From contig NZ_QAOK01000004.1 in NCBI RefSeq assembly GCF_003050865.1, positions 1-64,000 on the forward strand: a stretch of DNA of 64,000 nucleotides, read 5' to 3'. This DNA is from Nitrosospira multiformis (GTDB lineage Bacteria > Pseudomonadota > Gammaproteobacteria > Burkholderiales > Nitrosomonadaceae). The notes beneath the pieces were generated by a model. It was not told where the DNA came from and made no database searches. It worked only from the letters and a program-made list of their open reading frames with translations. The position numbers were made by a program, and so were the translations under genes. This document shows positions 47,279-55,964 of this stretch, in pieces (the first letter of the stretch is position 1; each line of letters begins with the position of its first letter).

Positions 47279-48091
47279 GTGGGATGGTGGATGGGCGAGG
47301 TGAGCCTTTATGTTGAATCTCTTGGTGAAGGTCCCGATCTCGTTCTACTGCATGGGTGGGCCATGCATAGCGGAATGTGGGGGGAAGCTCCGAAATTTCT
47401 GGCGCAGCATTTCCGCGTGCATCTCATCGACTTGCCGGGCCATGGGTTCAGCCGGTTCCCCTCCCTTTATGAAACGGGAGAAAAAACCGATGTCGGCGAG
47501 TGCATGGTCGAGAGGGTGGTGGAGGTTCTGCCTCCCGGCTGTGTAATTTGTGGATGGTCGCTGGGCGGCCAACTCGCAATCGAACTCGCATTGCGCGAGC
47601 CGGGGCGCGTGAAGAAAATCGTATTGACTTCCACCACGCCCAGCTTCGTCAAACGCAAGTACTGGCAATGGGGAATGGAGGAGTTGACATTGAGGGCGTT
47701 TGCGGAAAATCTCAAACGAGACTTCAGCACCACCATGAAGCGATTTCTTACCCTGCAGGTGAATGGAAGGGGAGATGCCGGGAAGGTATTGCCCGAGATG
47801 CGAAGACTTTTGTTCGAGCGCAGTGTGCCGGAGCCGGAAGCATTGGAAGCGGGATTACAGATAGTGCTTGCGAACGACCTTCGCCGAAAGCTGCGAAACA
47901 TCGTTCAACCCGCTTTGCTGATACACGGTGAGAACGACGTTATTGCTTATCCCGAGGCAGCGGAATGGATGAAGCAGCAGTTTCAGGATGCCGAGCTAGT
48001 CATGCTACCGAATTGCAGTCATGTGCCGTTCCTGTCCTATCCTGATAAATTCGTTGCGAATATCGTTCGCTTCATAGATGAGTTCAAATGA
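47279..48091 (+). CDS. bioH: pimeloyl-ACP methyl ester carboxylesterase
   Basis: BioH removes the methyl group from pimeloyl-ACP methyl ester, ending the chain-building phase started by BioC. The alpha/beta-hydrolase triad is visible: Ser in CGWSLGGQLA, Asp in HGENDVIAYP, and His in NCSHVPF. The oxyanion part LLHGWAMHSGMWGE is at the N-terminus. GTG 47279 and ATG 47291 are both possible starts and differ by four residues. The stop overlaps bioC. Confidence 0.93.
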   Translation: MGWWMGEVSLYVESLGEGPDLVLLHGWAMHSGMWGEAPKFLAQHFRVHLIDLPGHGFSRFPSLYETGEKTDVGECMVERVVEVLPPGCVICGWSLGGQLAIELALREPGRVKKIVLTSTTPSFVKRKYWQWGMEELTLRAFAENLKRDFSTTMKRFLTLQVNGRGDAGKVLPEMRRLLFERSVPEPEALEAGLQIVLANDLRRKLRNIVQPALLIHGENDVIAYPEAAEWMKQQFQDAELVMLPNCSHVPFLSYPDKFVANIVRFIDEFK

Positions 48092-49011
48092 GTTCAAATG
48101 AGTCTGCAGTGAATCACGACCATTTCATCGATAAGCGCCGGGTGCGTAAGGCGTTCGAACGGGCTGCGCCTTTATATGACCAGGCCGCGATTCTCCAGCG
48201 CGAAGTGTGCGACCGGATGTTGTCCCGCCTTGAATACATCAAATATACGCCTGATGTTGTTCTCGATGCGGGAAGCGGCACCGGCTATGGGACGCGTAAA
48301 CTGCTTGAACGCTATCCGGATGCATCCATGCTTGCCATCGATATTGCACCGGGAATGCACTGGCAGGCTCGATATCGGGTAAATTCCACAATCCCGCGCT
48401 GGCGCCAGCTGCTCGGGATGGGCCATAAACAGGGCGCAAACCGGATTCGCTATGTCGCAGGCGATATCGAACAACTACCGTTGAAAGATTCCTGCGCCGG
48501 TCTTGCCTGGTCAAACCTGACACTGCAATGGTGCAATGATCTCAAAAAAACCTTTGACGAGATGCGGCGTGTCCTGCAAACCGGCGGCTTGTTCATGTTC
48601 AGCACTTTGGGGCCGGATACGCTGAAAGAGTTGCGGCAGGCTTTTCGCCAGGCGGATGATTACAGCCACGTCAATCGTTTTACGGACATGCACGACATTG
48701 GCGACATGCTGGTGCATAGCGGCTTTGCAACCCCGGTTATGGATATGGAATATATTACGCTGACCTATGATGAAGTAATCGGTGTGATGCGCGATCTCAA
48801 AGCCATCGGCGCCCATAACGCCACTGGGACGCGGCCCCGCGGCCTGACCGGAAAAAATGCGTGGCAAAAAGCGGTCGGTCATTATGAGGCGCTGCGTTCA
48901 GGGGGAAAATTGCCAGCGACTTTTGAAGTGGTGTATGGCCATGCGTGGAAACCCGCGTCTCGAACATCCATTCTTACACCGGAAACACGCCGCCACATCG
49001 GTCTGGAATAA
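48088..49011 (+). CDS. bioC: malonyl-ACP O-methyltransferase
   Basis: BioC methylates malonyl-ACP so that fatty-acid enzymes can extend it to pimeloyl. The SAM motif VLDAGSGTGYGTRKLLER is at about residue 53, with IEQLPLKDSCAGLAWSNLTL and FSTLGPDTLKELRQAF farther on; the last is typical of BioC. ATG 48088 overlaps the bioH stop within a 10-bp tandem duplication; GTG 48109 is an in-frame alternative. The protein has 307 residues. Confidence 0.94.
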   Translation: MSSNESAVNHDHFIDKRRVRKAFERAAPLYDQAAILQREVCDRMLSRLEYIKYTPDVVLDAGSGTGYGTRKLLERYPDASMLAIDIAPGMHWQARYRVNSTIPRWRQLLGMGHKQGANRIRYVAGDIEQLPLKDSCAGLAWSNLTLQWCNDLKKTFDEMRRVLQTGGLFMFSTLGPDTLKELRQAFRQADDYSHVNRFTDMHDIGDMLVHSGFATPVMDMEYITLTYDEVIGVMRDLKAIGAHNATGTRPRGLTGKNAWQKAVGHYEALRSGGKLPATFEVVYGHAWKPASRTSILTPETRRHIGLE

Positions 49012-49025
49012 GGGTATTTCGCCTT

Positions 49026-49706
49026 ATGGGAATGGGAAGCGGGTATTTCGTCACCGGGACAGATACCGGCGTGGGTAAAACGCGCGTGAGCTGCGCTCTG
49101 CTGCATGCCTTTGCTGCCGCGGGAAAAACTGTGGCGGGAATGAAGCCCATCGCAGCCGGAAGCGAAAACGGGACATGGCCTGATGTCGAATTACTTGCTG
49201 CGGCAAGCAGCGTTTCCGTGGGACGCGAGCATATTAATCCTTATGCGCTTGTTCCTCCGATTGCTCCCCACATTGCTGCAGACAGGGCAGGCGTTGAAAT
49301 CGATCTCGAAGTGATTCATCAGGCACACCTTGAGTTGAGAAAAAAAGCGGATATCGTGATCGTGGAAGGAGCAGGAGGATTTCTCGTCCCCTTGAACGAC
49401 CATGAGGACAGCGCTGCGCTGGTGCAGGCTTTGGGTCTACCGGTCCTGCTGGTGGTCGGAATGCGGCTTGGCTGCATTAATCACGCACTGTTGACGGCTC
49501 ATGCCGTTCGAGCAGCCCAAGTCCCCCTGGCGGGATGGGTGGCAAACCGGATCGATCCCGAAATGGCGGTTTTCGAGGAGAATGTATTGGCTCTGGAGCG
49601 GCGGCTTGACTGTCCATTGCTTGGCATATTGCCTTACGATCAGAGCCATGATGCCCGGGATTTGTCGCCCTTGCTGGATATTGCAAGAATCAGGATGGGC
49701 TCCTGA
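49026..49706 (+). CDS. bioD: dethiobiotin synthetase
   Basis: BioD closes the ureido ring of dethiobiotin using ATP and CO2. The P-loop GTDTGVGKT, the KPIAAG segment, and EGAGGFLVPL are all present. ATG 49026 is chosen, with AAGGG upstream; it gives 226 residues. The open frame extends back into bioC and is ignored. It is the last gene of the biotin operon. Confidence 0.95.
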   Translation: MGMGSGYFVTGTDTGVGKTRVSCALLHAFAAAGKTVAGMKPIAAGSENGTWPDVELLAAASSVSVGREHINPYALVPPIAPHIAADRAGVEIDLEVIHQAHLELRKKADIVIVEGAGGFLVPLNDHEDSAALVQALGLPVLLVVGMRLGCINHALLTAHAVRAAQVPLAGWVANRIDPEMAVFEENVLALERRLDCPLLGILPYDQSHDARDLSPLLDIARIRMGS

Positions 49707-49792
49707 CTAATACAGAAATGCGTCCCACCAGGATCTGCTCAGAGTCTTTATCAATATACGAGAGTGAGGGCGCGAACTTTGGTTTATTGCTC

Positions 49793-50197
49793 TCAGATCA
49801 TCACGCCTTTTTGCTGAGTGGGCATCTCGAAATAATTCTTTTCGGGTTGAAATACCATCGTGCCGATGAACAGGCTGACGACCGTGACAACGATACTTGC
49901 AAAAAAGGCAGTCCAGAATCCGGAAATCCTGAATCCGGGCACGAGTGCCGATACCAGCATCATCATAAGGGCATTGATAACCAGCAAAAAAAAGCCAAAG
50001 GTGATCAATGTCAGCGGGATGGTCAGAATGATGATGACTGGTTTCACGACAGCATTGACCAGGCCCAACAGCAAGGCGGATATGAACAGAGATTTTTTAC
50101 TGCTGAATGAAATCCCCTGAAACATCAGGCTCGCTATCCATAGCGAGAGCGATGTGACGCCCCAATGAGCCAGAAATGCCATCATGTTATCCAGCAT
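49793..50197 (-). CDS. YvlD/phage-holin-family small membrane protein
   Basis: A 134-residue protein with four hydrophobic segments, matching the YvlD-like family often labelled phage holin family (LLGLVNAVVKPVIIILTIPL and FGFFLLVINALMMMLVSALV). The role in non-phage bacteria is unknown; nothing nearby is phage-like. It converges on bioD. The C-terminal tail is short and polar. Confidence 0.82.
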   Translation of the reverse strand: MLDNMMAFLAHWGVTSLSLWIASLMFQGISFSSKKSLFISALLLGLVNAVVKPVIIILTIPLTLITFGFFLLVINALMMMLVSALVPGFRISGFWTAFFASIVVTVVSLFIGTMVFQPEKNYFEMPTQQKGVMI

Positions 50198-50675
50198 TTT
50201 TCAGTCCTGATTTCCGGGGTCATATTTGATTGGTATATTAACAGCTACCGCCAGGTGAGCGCAGAAAGTTTGGCATGATAGTACATTTGCCTTCAGGGGT
50301 ATCGGTAAATTTTACAGCGATCTGACTGTCGTTTGGGAAGAACGGCCTGCATGGCGAGGTCAAGCGGATGGGCACAGATCCTGCTTATTTTTAAAGTGCG
50401 GCGTTTCGGTATCGGTTCTGATGTATTGTGAGTCCTGCAGTATTTGTCCTGTGGTATTTCCAGCTTCCACAGATGTTGTAGGGTGGTCTGAACAGGATTA
50501 TGATGCGGCGTCTTCGCCCCCATCTAAATAAGGGGTAAATCCGGGTAATCAATCTGGCATGCAAGCAGACGAGCGATGCTATATGCAAAGCAACAGATTG
50601 GGTTGAGCATCGGAACAAAAATTTATTAGCCATGGACGGCGCCAGCGTTAAACAAATATTAAAACGGAAAATTCG
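50198..50675. other. intergenic region without clear features
   Basis: The 478 bases between the small membrane protein and the GGDEF-EAL gene hold only short minus-strand frames (76 and 80 codons) with no recognisable product. Divergent promoters must lie here, but I could not point to a strong one. Confidence 0.4.
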
Positions 50676-52973
50676 ATGACGTCTTCTGCCGATATTCTTA
50701 ATGCCCGGATTTTAGTGGTCGACGACCGGAAAGGTAATGTCGAGCTCCTTCACGGCATGCTTTCGAGCGCGGGTTATACTTCAATCGCCTGCACCATGAA
50801 TCCCTGGGAAGTGTGCGATCTTCATCGCACCAATCGGTACGATCTCATTCTCCTCGATCTGATGATGCCGGGAATGGATGGATTTCAGGTGATGGAATGT
50901 TTGAGAGAAATAGAAGCGCAAATAGAATCGGAAGCAGGATATGAAAGCGGGTTTCAGGTTGAATCTCAAGGTGAGCGTTCTGCTCTTCCCGTCCTGGTAA
51001 TCACTGCCCAGCCGCAGCATAAGGAGAGAGCCTTGCAGGCAGGCGCAAAAGGTTTTATTACCAAGCCTTTTGACCGTCTGCAGATGCTGACCCATATTCA
51101 CGACGTGCTTGAGATCAGGCAGTTGCAGAAAAAGCTGCAGAAATTTGCTGTGCGCAGTGAAGTCGTGCCAGGGGAAAAAACTTTTCCCCCGGGAACTGGA
51201 GATTTGTTTGATCAGCTTGCGGGTAATCTTCCCCAGGTCTTCTGGATCTGGGATGTCCATGACAAAACCTTTCGCTATATTAATCCTGAGTGGGAGAAAA
51301 TGACGGGACAGCGGGTTGGCCAGGGAGATAAGCTGGAAACGATTTTCGAACCTGTGCATCCGGAAGACATGGAACGTGTCCTGCGCGAAGCGGCAAATCT
51401 GCCGCTCGGGGGCGTGGATCATGATTACCGCTTGCTATTACCAGATATGTCGATACGCTGGGTCCACTCGCGCACTTTCCCGATCAAGGATTCAACCGGC
51501 GTGCATCGAATCGTGGGTGTAATGGATGACATCACCCAGCGCAAGCAGGCTGATCAGCAGTTGCTGCATGTTTCCCATTATGACGCGCTCACGCATCTTC
51601 CCAACCGCGTCCTGTTCTATGAGTCACTCCGCAAGGTAATCAAACAATCTGAAATGAATCACCGGATCGTTTCAGTACTGTTTCTCGATATTGATAACTT
51701 CAAAAATATAAATGACACGCTGGGTTTCGCGCTGGGAGATGAATTGCTGCGTGAGTTCAGTCTTCGTTTGCTGGAATGCCTGCGTGTAACCGATATCATC
51801 GCGCGCATCGGAGGAGATGAATTCGGTTGCATTCTTGTCAGCGCTGACGGTTTGGGGAATGCGGGCGTGGTTGCAAGCAAGATCAGGGAAGCATTGCGCC
51901 AACCCTTCGATCTACAGGGTCACCAGGTCACGGTAACAGCGAGCATTGGAATCAGTGTGTACCCGATGGATTCGATTGATGCCGATACGCTCGTAAAAAA
52001 TGGAGATATTGCGATGTACCGGTCGAAGACGGCAGGCAGGGACACCTACCGCTTCTTTACGCCGGAAATGAATGCCCGCGCAATCGAGAAACTCGACCAG
52101 GAAAATGCGTTGCGGAAGGCGCTCGATCGGGATGAGTTTGTCTTGCATTATCAGCCGAAGGTGGATCTCTCCAGCGGATGGGTCACTGGCATGGAAGCCC
52201 TCCTGAGATGGAAACGGCCCGAACATGGCGTGGTGGGGCCGCTGGAATTCATTCCGGCACTCGAACAGACCGGGTTGATTACCCAAGTGGGCGCCTGGGT
52301 AATCGAGAGCGTATGCAGGCAGATTGCGGAGTGGCGGCATGCGGGGATAGGAGAAATCCCGGTTTCGGTCAATGTCTCGGGAAGGCAGTTTTCGCGGAGC
52401 ACTTTGAACCAGGATGTTATTCGGGCAACTCAAGCCAACGGCATCCAGCCCGCACTGCTCGAATTCGAATTGCAGACGGAAAGAGCATTGCGGGAAAACA
52501 GCATTGATTCCGATCTGCTGGAACTGGAACTGACGGAAAGCTCTTTGATGACGCATGCAAAAAAGACAGTAAGTATTCTGCAGAGGTTGAAGGTGCTGGG
52601 AATCCAGATCTCGATCGACGACTTTGGAACCGGTTATTCAAGCTTGTCATACGTAAAACGGTTTCCAATAGATGTGCTGAAGATCGACCGTTCTTTTATC
52701 CAGGAGATCACTACAAATTCCGCCGATGCCGCCATTACGACTGCAATCATCGATATGGCGCACAGCCTTCATGTGAGAGTAGTAGCGGAGGGTGTGGAAA
52801 CTGCCGAACAATTTGATTTCCTGAAAGGAAGAGGCTGCGACGAAGTGCAGGGTTTCTACTTTTCACCTCCGCTCCCGGCAAACGAAATATCCCAATTGTT
52901 GTTGAGCGGAAACCGTCGGCTTAAACCAACTCCATGCCGGCCCAATGCCGGCGAATCTGCCTGTAATCCTTGA
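50676..52973 (+). CDS. REC-PAS-GGDEF-EAL cyclic-di-GMP signalling protein
   Basis: The 765-residue protein is cytoplasmic, with no membrane segment. Domains in order: a response-regulator receiver (about 10-150) with phospho-acceptor Asp61 in LLDLMMPGMDGF; a PAS domain (about 185-290); a GGDEF domain with intact GGDEF at 379-383; and an EAL domain with EALLRW from Glu507. DDFGTGYSSLSY and AEGVETAEQ are also kept. Both synthase and hydrolase motifs look intact, so the net activity is unknown. The EAL domain carries a tandem duplication at residues 590-621. No partner kinase is adjacent. Confidence 0.92.
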   Translation: MTSSADILNARILVVDDRKGNVELLHGMLSSAGYTSIACTMNPWEVCDLHRTNRYDLILLDLMMPGMDGFQVMECLREIEAQIESEAGYESGFQVESQGERSALPVLVITAQPQHKERALQAGAKGFITKPFDRLQMLTHIHDVLEIRQLQKKLQKFAVRSEVVPGEKTFPPGTGDLFDQLAGNLPQVFWIWDVHDKTFRYINPEWEKMTGQRVGQGDKLETIFEPVHPEDMERVLREAANLPLGGVDHDYRLLLPDMSIRWVHSRTFPIKDSTGVHRIVGVMDDITQRKQADQQLLHVSHYDALTHLPNRVLFYESLRKVIKQSEMNHRIVSVLFLDIDNFKNINDTLGFALGDELLREFSLRLLECLRVTDIIARIGGDEFGCILVSADGLGNAGVVASKIREALRQPFDLQGHQVTVTASIGISVYPMDSIDADTLVKNGDIAMYRSKTAGRDTYRFFTPEMNARAIEKLDQENALRKALDRDEFVLHYQPKVDLSSGWVTGMEALLRWKRPEHGVVGPLEFIPALEQTGLITQVGAWVIESVCRQIAEWRHAGIGEIPVSVNVSGRQFSRSTLNQDVIRATQANGIQPALLEFELQTERALRENSIDSDLLELELTESSLMTHAKKTVSILQRLKVLGIQISIDDFGTGYSSLSYVKRFPIDVLKIDRSFIQEITTNSADAAITTAIIDMAHSLHVRVVAEGVETAEQFDFLKGRGCDEVQGFYFSPPLPANEISQLLLSGNRRLKPTPCRPNAGESACNP
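52441..52540 (+). repeat. imperfect tandem duplication inside the EAL domain
   Basis: The segment coding IQPALLEFELQTE (residues 590-602) is repeated, diverged, as IDSDLLELELTE (610-621). At the DNA level the two copies share blocks such as GCAT, CTGCT, and ACGGAAAG. The second copy has the canonical ELTE motif. The frame is kept. Confidence 0.6.
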
Positions 52974-53226
52974 TCTCCCCGCCTGAGCACCTGATAGATT
53001 CTTCCGCCACTTCCCCCTGGAATGATTTGTTCAGTGGTTCCTCCATTTGTATTGAATATGCTTCGACACTCGCTGATCGCGCGCCCCAGCCAAGCCGGGC
53101 GCAAGGGGAAAAGAAGAAGGGGAGTAATAAATTCAGGATCAGAACAGATAGCATTACTGTTAGGATCTGGAACGGGTAAAATATGTACCTGTTCCTTTCT
53201 GTTATCTCTCATAATTTTTCTTGTTC

Positions 53227-54000
53227 ATGAGCATGCGCTTTGCCTGCTTGGGAAGTGGTTCGCAGGGCAACGCTCTGGTAGTCGAAGCAGGGAACACCCG
53301 GTTGTTGCTGGATTGTGGTTTTACGCTCCAGGAAACCGTTACTCGCCTCGGCCGGCTTGGTCTCGAACCGGACACGATAGATGCGGTTGTCGTAACCCAT
53401 GAGCATGGCGATCATATTTGCGGTGTTGCCCGGTTTGCACGCAAGTTCGGCATCCCTGTCTGGTTGACACATGGCACGTTGCGCAGTGCGGGAAAAGCGT
53501 TCGGGAAACTGTCAGGAGTCAATATCATAGAAGGTTACCAGCGTTTTTCCATCGGGGACATTGAGGTAGAGCCTTACCCGGTCCCGCATGATGCACAGGA
53601 GCCTGCGCAATTCGTGTTTGGAAACGGTTCGCTGCGACTGGGCGTATTGACTGATACAGGTTGCTCGACTCCCCATATCGAAGCGGTCCTGAGTGACTGT
53701 GACGCTCTCGTGCTGGAATGCAACCATGATGCCCGGATGCTGGCAAACAGCGACTATCCGGAAAGCCTGAAGCGAAGGGTGGGAGGGCGTTTCGGTCATC
53801 TTGAGAATGCTGCTTCGGCAAGTCTTCTCGCCAGACTCAATTGCAATCGCCTGCAGCATGTCATAGCAGCCCATCTGAGCCAGAAGAACAATACACCTCT
53901 GCTTGTGCAGAGAATGCTGAGCGATGCTTTAAACTGTGAAGCAGCCTGGATTGGCGTGGCCACCCAGAGCGAGGGCTTTGGATGGCGCCAGTTGTTCTGA
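53227..54000 (+). CDS. MBL-fold metallo-hydrolase (YycJ/WalJ-like)
   Basis: The 257-residue protein starts with the family phrase RFACLGSGSQGNALVVEAG. It carries the metal motif THEHGDHI (HxHxDH) and a later LECNHD segment. It resembles the YycJ/WalJ group of putative exonuclease-type hydrolases. ATG 53227 is used; ATG 53233 and TTG 53221 are alternatives. A terminator follows 34 bases after the stop. The 250 bases before it hold no clear gene. Confidence 0.85.
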   Translation: MSMRFACLGSGSQGNALVVEAGNTRLLLDCGFTLQETVTRLGRLGLEPDTIDAVVVTHEHGDHICGVARFARKFGIPVWLTHGTLRSAGKAFGKLSGVNIIEGYQRFSIGDIEVEPYPVPHDAQEPAQFVFGNGSLRLGVLTDTGCSTPHIEAVLSDCDALVLECNHDARMLANSDYPESLKRRVGGRFGHLENAASASLLARLNCNRLQHVIAAHLSQKNNTPLLVQRMLSDALNCEAAWIGVATQSEGFGWRQLF

Positions 54001-54034
54001 CAGGAACAGCAAAAATCAGGGGCAGCAAAGCAAA

Positions 54035-54054
54035 AAGCCGTCCTGGGACGGCTT
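54035..54054. terminator. bidirectional terminator
   Basis: AAGCCGTCC and GGACGGCTT are perfect complements separated by two bases. A run of five A residues overlaps the 5' side, giving a T-run for the minus strand. It lies between the MBL gene (plus) and the first small lipoprotein (minus) and can serve both. Confidence 0.75.
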
Positions 54055-54082
54055 CGTTTATTACGCTATAAAGCGTTTTACT

Positions 54083-54289
54083 TTATTTGGGAGCTTCGTC
54101 TGAGGAAGTGTTGGAACCTGCGGCAGCGCCTGCTTCAGGTGCGGCAGCGGACTGATTCGAGGCTGAGGATTCCTGCGACATAATTTTCGAATAGTTTTCC
54201 TTTTCCTGCTCGGGAAGCGCCTGGTTCGGCTTGCCACAAGCAGCCATTGTCAGCACTACTGTGGCAGCCAGGAGCGAGAGTCTTATCAT
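54083..54289 (-). CDS. small lipoprotein 1 of a four-gene array
   Basis: A 68-residue product with a short basic N-terminus, a hydrophobic stretch and a lipobox ending LTMAAC. The mature part is a Ser/Ala/Glu-rich, disordered-looking chain. GGGA lies before ATG 54289. It shares the QALP segment after the lipid Cys with lipoprotein 2. No family is recognised; a surface or periplasmic role is inferred from the lipobox only. Confidence 0.75.
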   Translation of the reverse strand: MIRLSLLAATVVLTMAACGKPNQALPEQEKENYSKIMSQESSASNQSAAAPEAGAAAGSNTSSDEAPK

Positions 54290-54469
54290 TTATTCCCTCT
54301 TGATAGTTGATTATGAAATCAACATTCTACATCGGAATGCCTTTGTCCTTCAAGAGACAAGGAGAATAAGGAGGATAGGATCGCTGATGAGCGGTGCGGG
54401 AGGTAGCAGGTCATCAGGCAAGTGCCGTTCGCCTGCTCCTGTCATCCCTGGATCTCGAGTATTTGGAGC

Positions 54470-54503
54470 AAAAAAAAACCATCCGAAAGGATGGCTTTTT
54501 TTT
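54470..54503. terminator. bidirectional terminator after lipoprotein 2
   Basis: CCATCC-GAAA-GGATGG (54479-54494) is a perfect stem with a GAAA tetraloop. It is flanked by eight A residues on the left and eight T residues on the right, so it has a T-run on both strands. It sits 16 bases after the stop of the second lipoprotein gene. Confidence 0.88.
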
Positions 54504-54518
54504 GCCTGGGACCAGGGC

Positions 54519-54824
54519 TTAGTGTCCTTCCGGTATTGCGCTTTTTCCCTCTGGAAGGGGGTTGCCATTCCCGTCGAGTTGATGCCCAGGGAGAACAGCT
54601 TGGCCGGAGTATTCATCATCGGGACTTGTGCCAGCGGCTGAAGCGGTTGACTCACCGGCGGGAGCTGCTGAAGTCTTGTCGCCACGCTCTTGATCCAGAG
54701 TTGTACCTTCTTCAGTGCGGGTACCGTAGGTTGTCGAATTGGCAGGCAAAGCCTGTTCCGGTCTCTTGCATGCGGAAAGAGCAAGTGCTGCCATCAAAGC
54801 GGCGGCGAGAAGCGAAAGTTTCAT
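54519..54824 (-). CDS. small lipoprotein 2 of a four-gene array
   Basis: The 101-residue product begins MKLSLLAAALMAALALSAC, a textbook lipoprotein signal. The mature part carries KRPEQALP, then a Thr/Ser/Gly-rich middle and a C-terminal GNGNPLPEGK region. It is the longest of the four related genes and has its own strong terminator. The function is unknown. Confidence 0.78.
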   Translation of the reverse strand: MKLSLLAAALMAALALSACKRPEQALPANSTTYGTRTEEGTTLDQERGDKTSAAPAGESTASAAGTSPDDEYSGQAVLPGHQLDGNGNPLPEGKSAIPEGH

Positions 54825-54990
54825 TGTCGAGCGTCCTTAATAAAATGAAATAGATATGACGGGAATCATATTATATAGTAAAAAATTTCCATTCAATCGA
54901 AATTTCCTGCGTCTTGAAGCATCGAGTTATCGAGTTCACGGATTGCACTTTCTCGATTGACGAAAATCACTTTTTATCTGCTGTTATTGG

Positions 54991-55200
54991 TTATTGTGCC
55001 GGGGCTTCCTGCTTGGTATTACCACCGGCAGGTGCTGGTGCATTGCCAGCAGGTTCTTCTTTATCAAGTTCGCTAAAATCGGGCGCTGAGTCGCGTTCGG
55101 CCATTGCCGAGGGAGGCGGTTTATCCATAGGATGTTTTTTGTATTCACAAGCGGACAGCATAACTGCCGCCAAGACAATGGCAAGGAGTGAGTATTTCAT
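54991..55200 (-). CDS. small lipoprotein 3 of a four-gene array
   Basis: The 69-residue product starts with MKYSLLAIVLAAVMLSAC, nearly the same signal as lipoprotein 4. The mature chain is Pro/Ala/Glu-rich (HPMDKPPP, then ELDKEEPAGN). No convincing terminator follows. The function is unknown. Confidence 0.75.
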   Translation of the reverse strand: MKYSLLAIVLAAVMLSACEYKKHPMDKPPPSAMAERDSAPDFSELDKEEPAGNAPAPAGGNTKQEAPAQ

Positions 55201-55325
55201 TATTCAATCATCCTATAGAGTACAAAAATGATAGTTTAACAGAAGCGTTTGAGGATTCAAATCCCCTTATTCTGGTCCTTTTCTCCCTAGAACGGAAATA
55301 CAATGGAACCTGGATCTAGGTCATT

Positions 55326-55358
55326 AAAAAAGGCCGTCCCGGGGGACGGCCTTTTTTA
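55326..55358. terminator. bidirectional terminator after lipoprotein 4
   Basis: AAAAAAGGCCGTCCC and GGGACGGCCTTTTTT are complementary around a short G-rich loop. The stem is GC-rich with A/T runs on both sides. It lies about 20 bases beyond the stop of the minus-strand gene. Confidence 0.88.
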
Positions 55359-55378
55359 ATGCTTGGTTAGGCGTATTG

Positions 55379-55603
55379 TTACTTTGCCTCGTCTTTCGGT
55401 GGTTCATCTTTCTTTGTCTCCGTCCCGGCACCTTCTTTCTGGGCCGCTTCAATATCCGCATCGCTAAGTTGCCCTTCACGTTTCTCCCAGAGGCTGGGTG
55501 GATATTGGCCGGGTTTTCCTTCTCCCGCCTTGTGCTCCTTCATTTGATCACATGCGGAAAATGTCAGTGTTACCAACGCGGCAGCGAGGAGCGAGTACTT
55601 CAT
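55379..55603 (-). CDS. small lipoprotein 4 of a four-gene array
   Basis: ATG 55603 is preceded by GGAG and starts MKYSLLAAALVTLTFSAC, a lipoprotein signal. The mature chain is charged (DQMKEHKAGEGKPG, and a Lys/Glu/Asp-rich end). The frame is open back to 55699 but that part is not signal-like. It has 74 residues. Strong similarity of the signal region to lipoproteins 1-3 suggests duplication from one ancestor. Confidence 0.77.
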   Translation of the reverse strand: MKYSLLAAALVTLTFSACDQMKEHKAGEGKPGQYPPSLWEKREGQLSDADIEAAQKEGAGTETKKDEPPKDEAK

Positions 55604-55964
55604 TTTTTTAATCTCCTTATAAGGTTTATAACAAATCACGGGTAAATTACAAGAGCGTTTCGGCCATTCAAATCTGAGCGGACCACCATCTAGCAGCACC
55701 TATCGTAATAGCAGAATTGCCATTACTTTAATAGCAGAATTAGGAAATATTGTCTAGTCGTTGTGCTTACGTCATTCCCTGTAATGGTTTTGGTTCTCAC
55801 TGAGGGATTGGCTGAGATATCCATTTTTAACTGGAATAGAACTCAGAGAGGCCGCAGATTGCATTTCTTTGTCCTGGGAGAAATGCCCCCTGCCCAGAGG
55901 TAGCCGCATCGTGGTCGCATAAATGATGCGGATGACGTGAAAGTCATTTGACTCCGCTCTTGCA
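55604..55964. other. intergenic region with short direct repeats
   Basis: No gene is visible in these 361 bases. TAATAGCAGAATT occurs twice (55706-55718 and 55729-55741). The region borders the decayed efflux locus and may hold debris of it. Confidence 0.4.

Noticed and set aside
49793-50197. Phage remnant suggested by the holin-family label
   Set aside because: The protein is of the YvlD-like chromosomal family and no other phage gene is near.
55706-55741. 13-base direct repeat TAATAGCAGAATT
   Set aside because: Only two copies in AT-rich intergenic DNA; no matching element or attachment site context.
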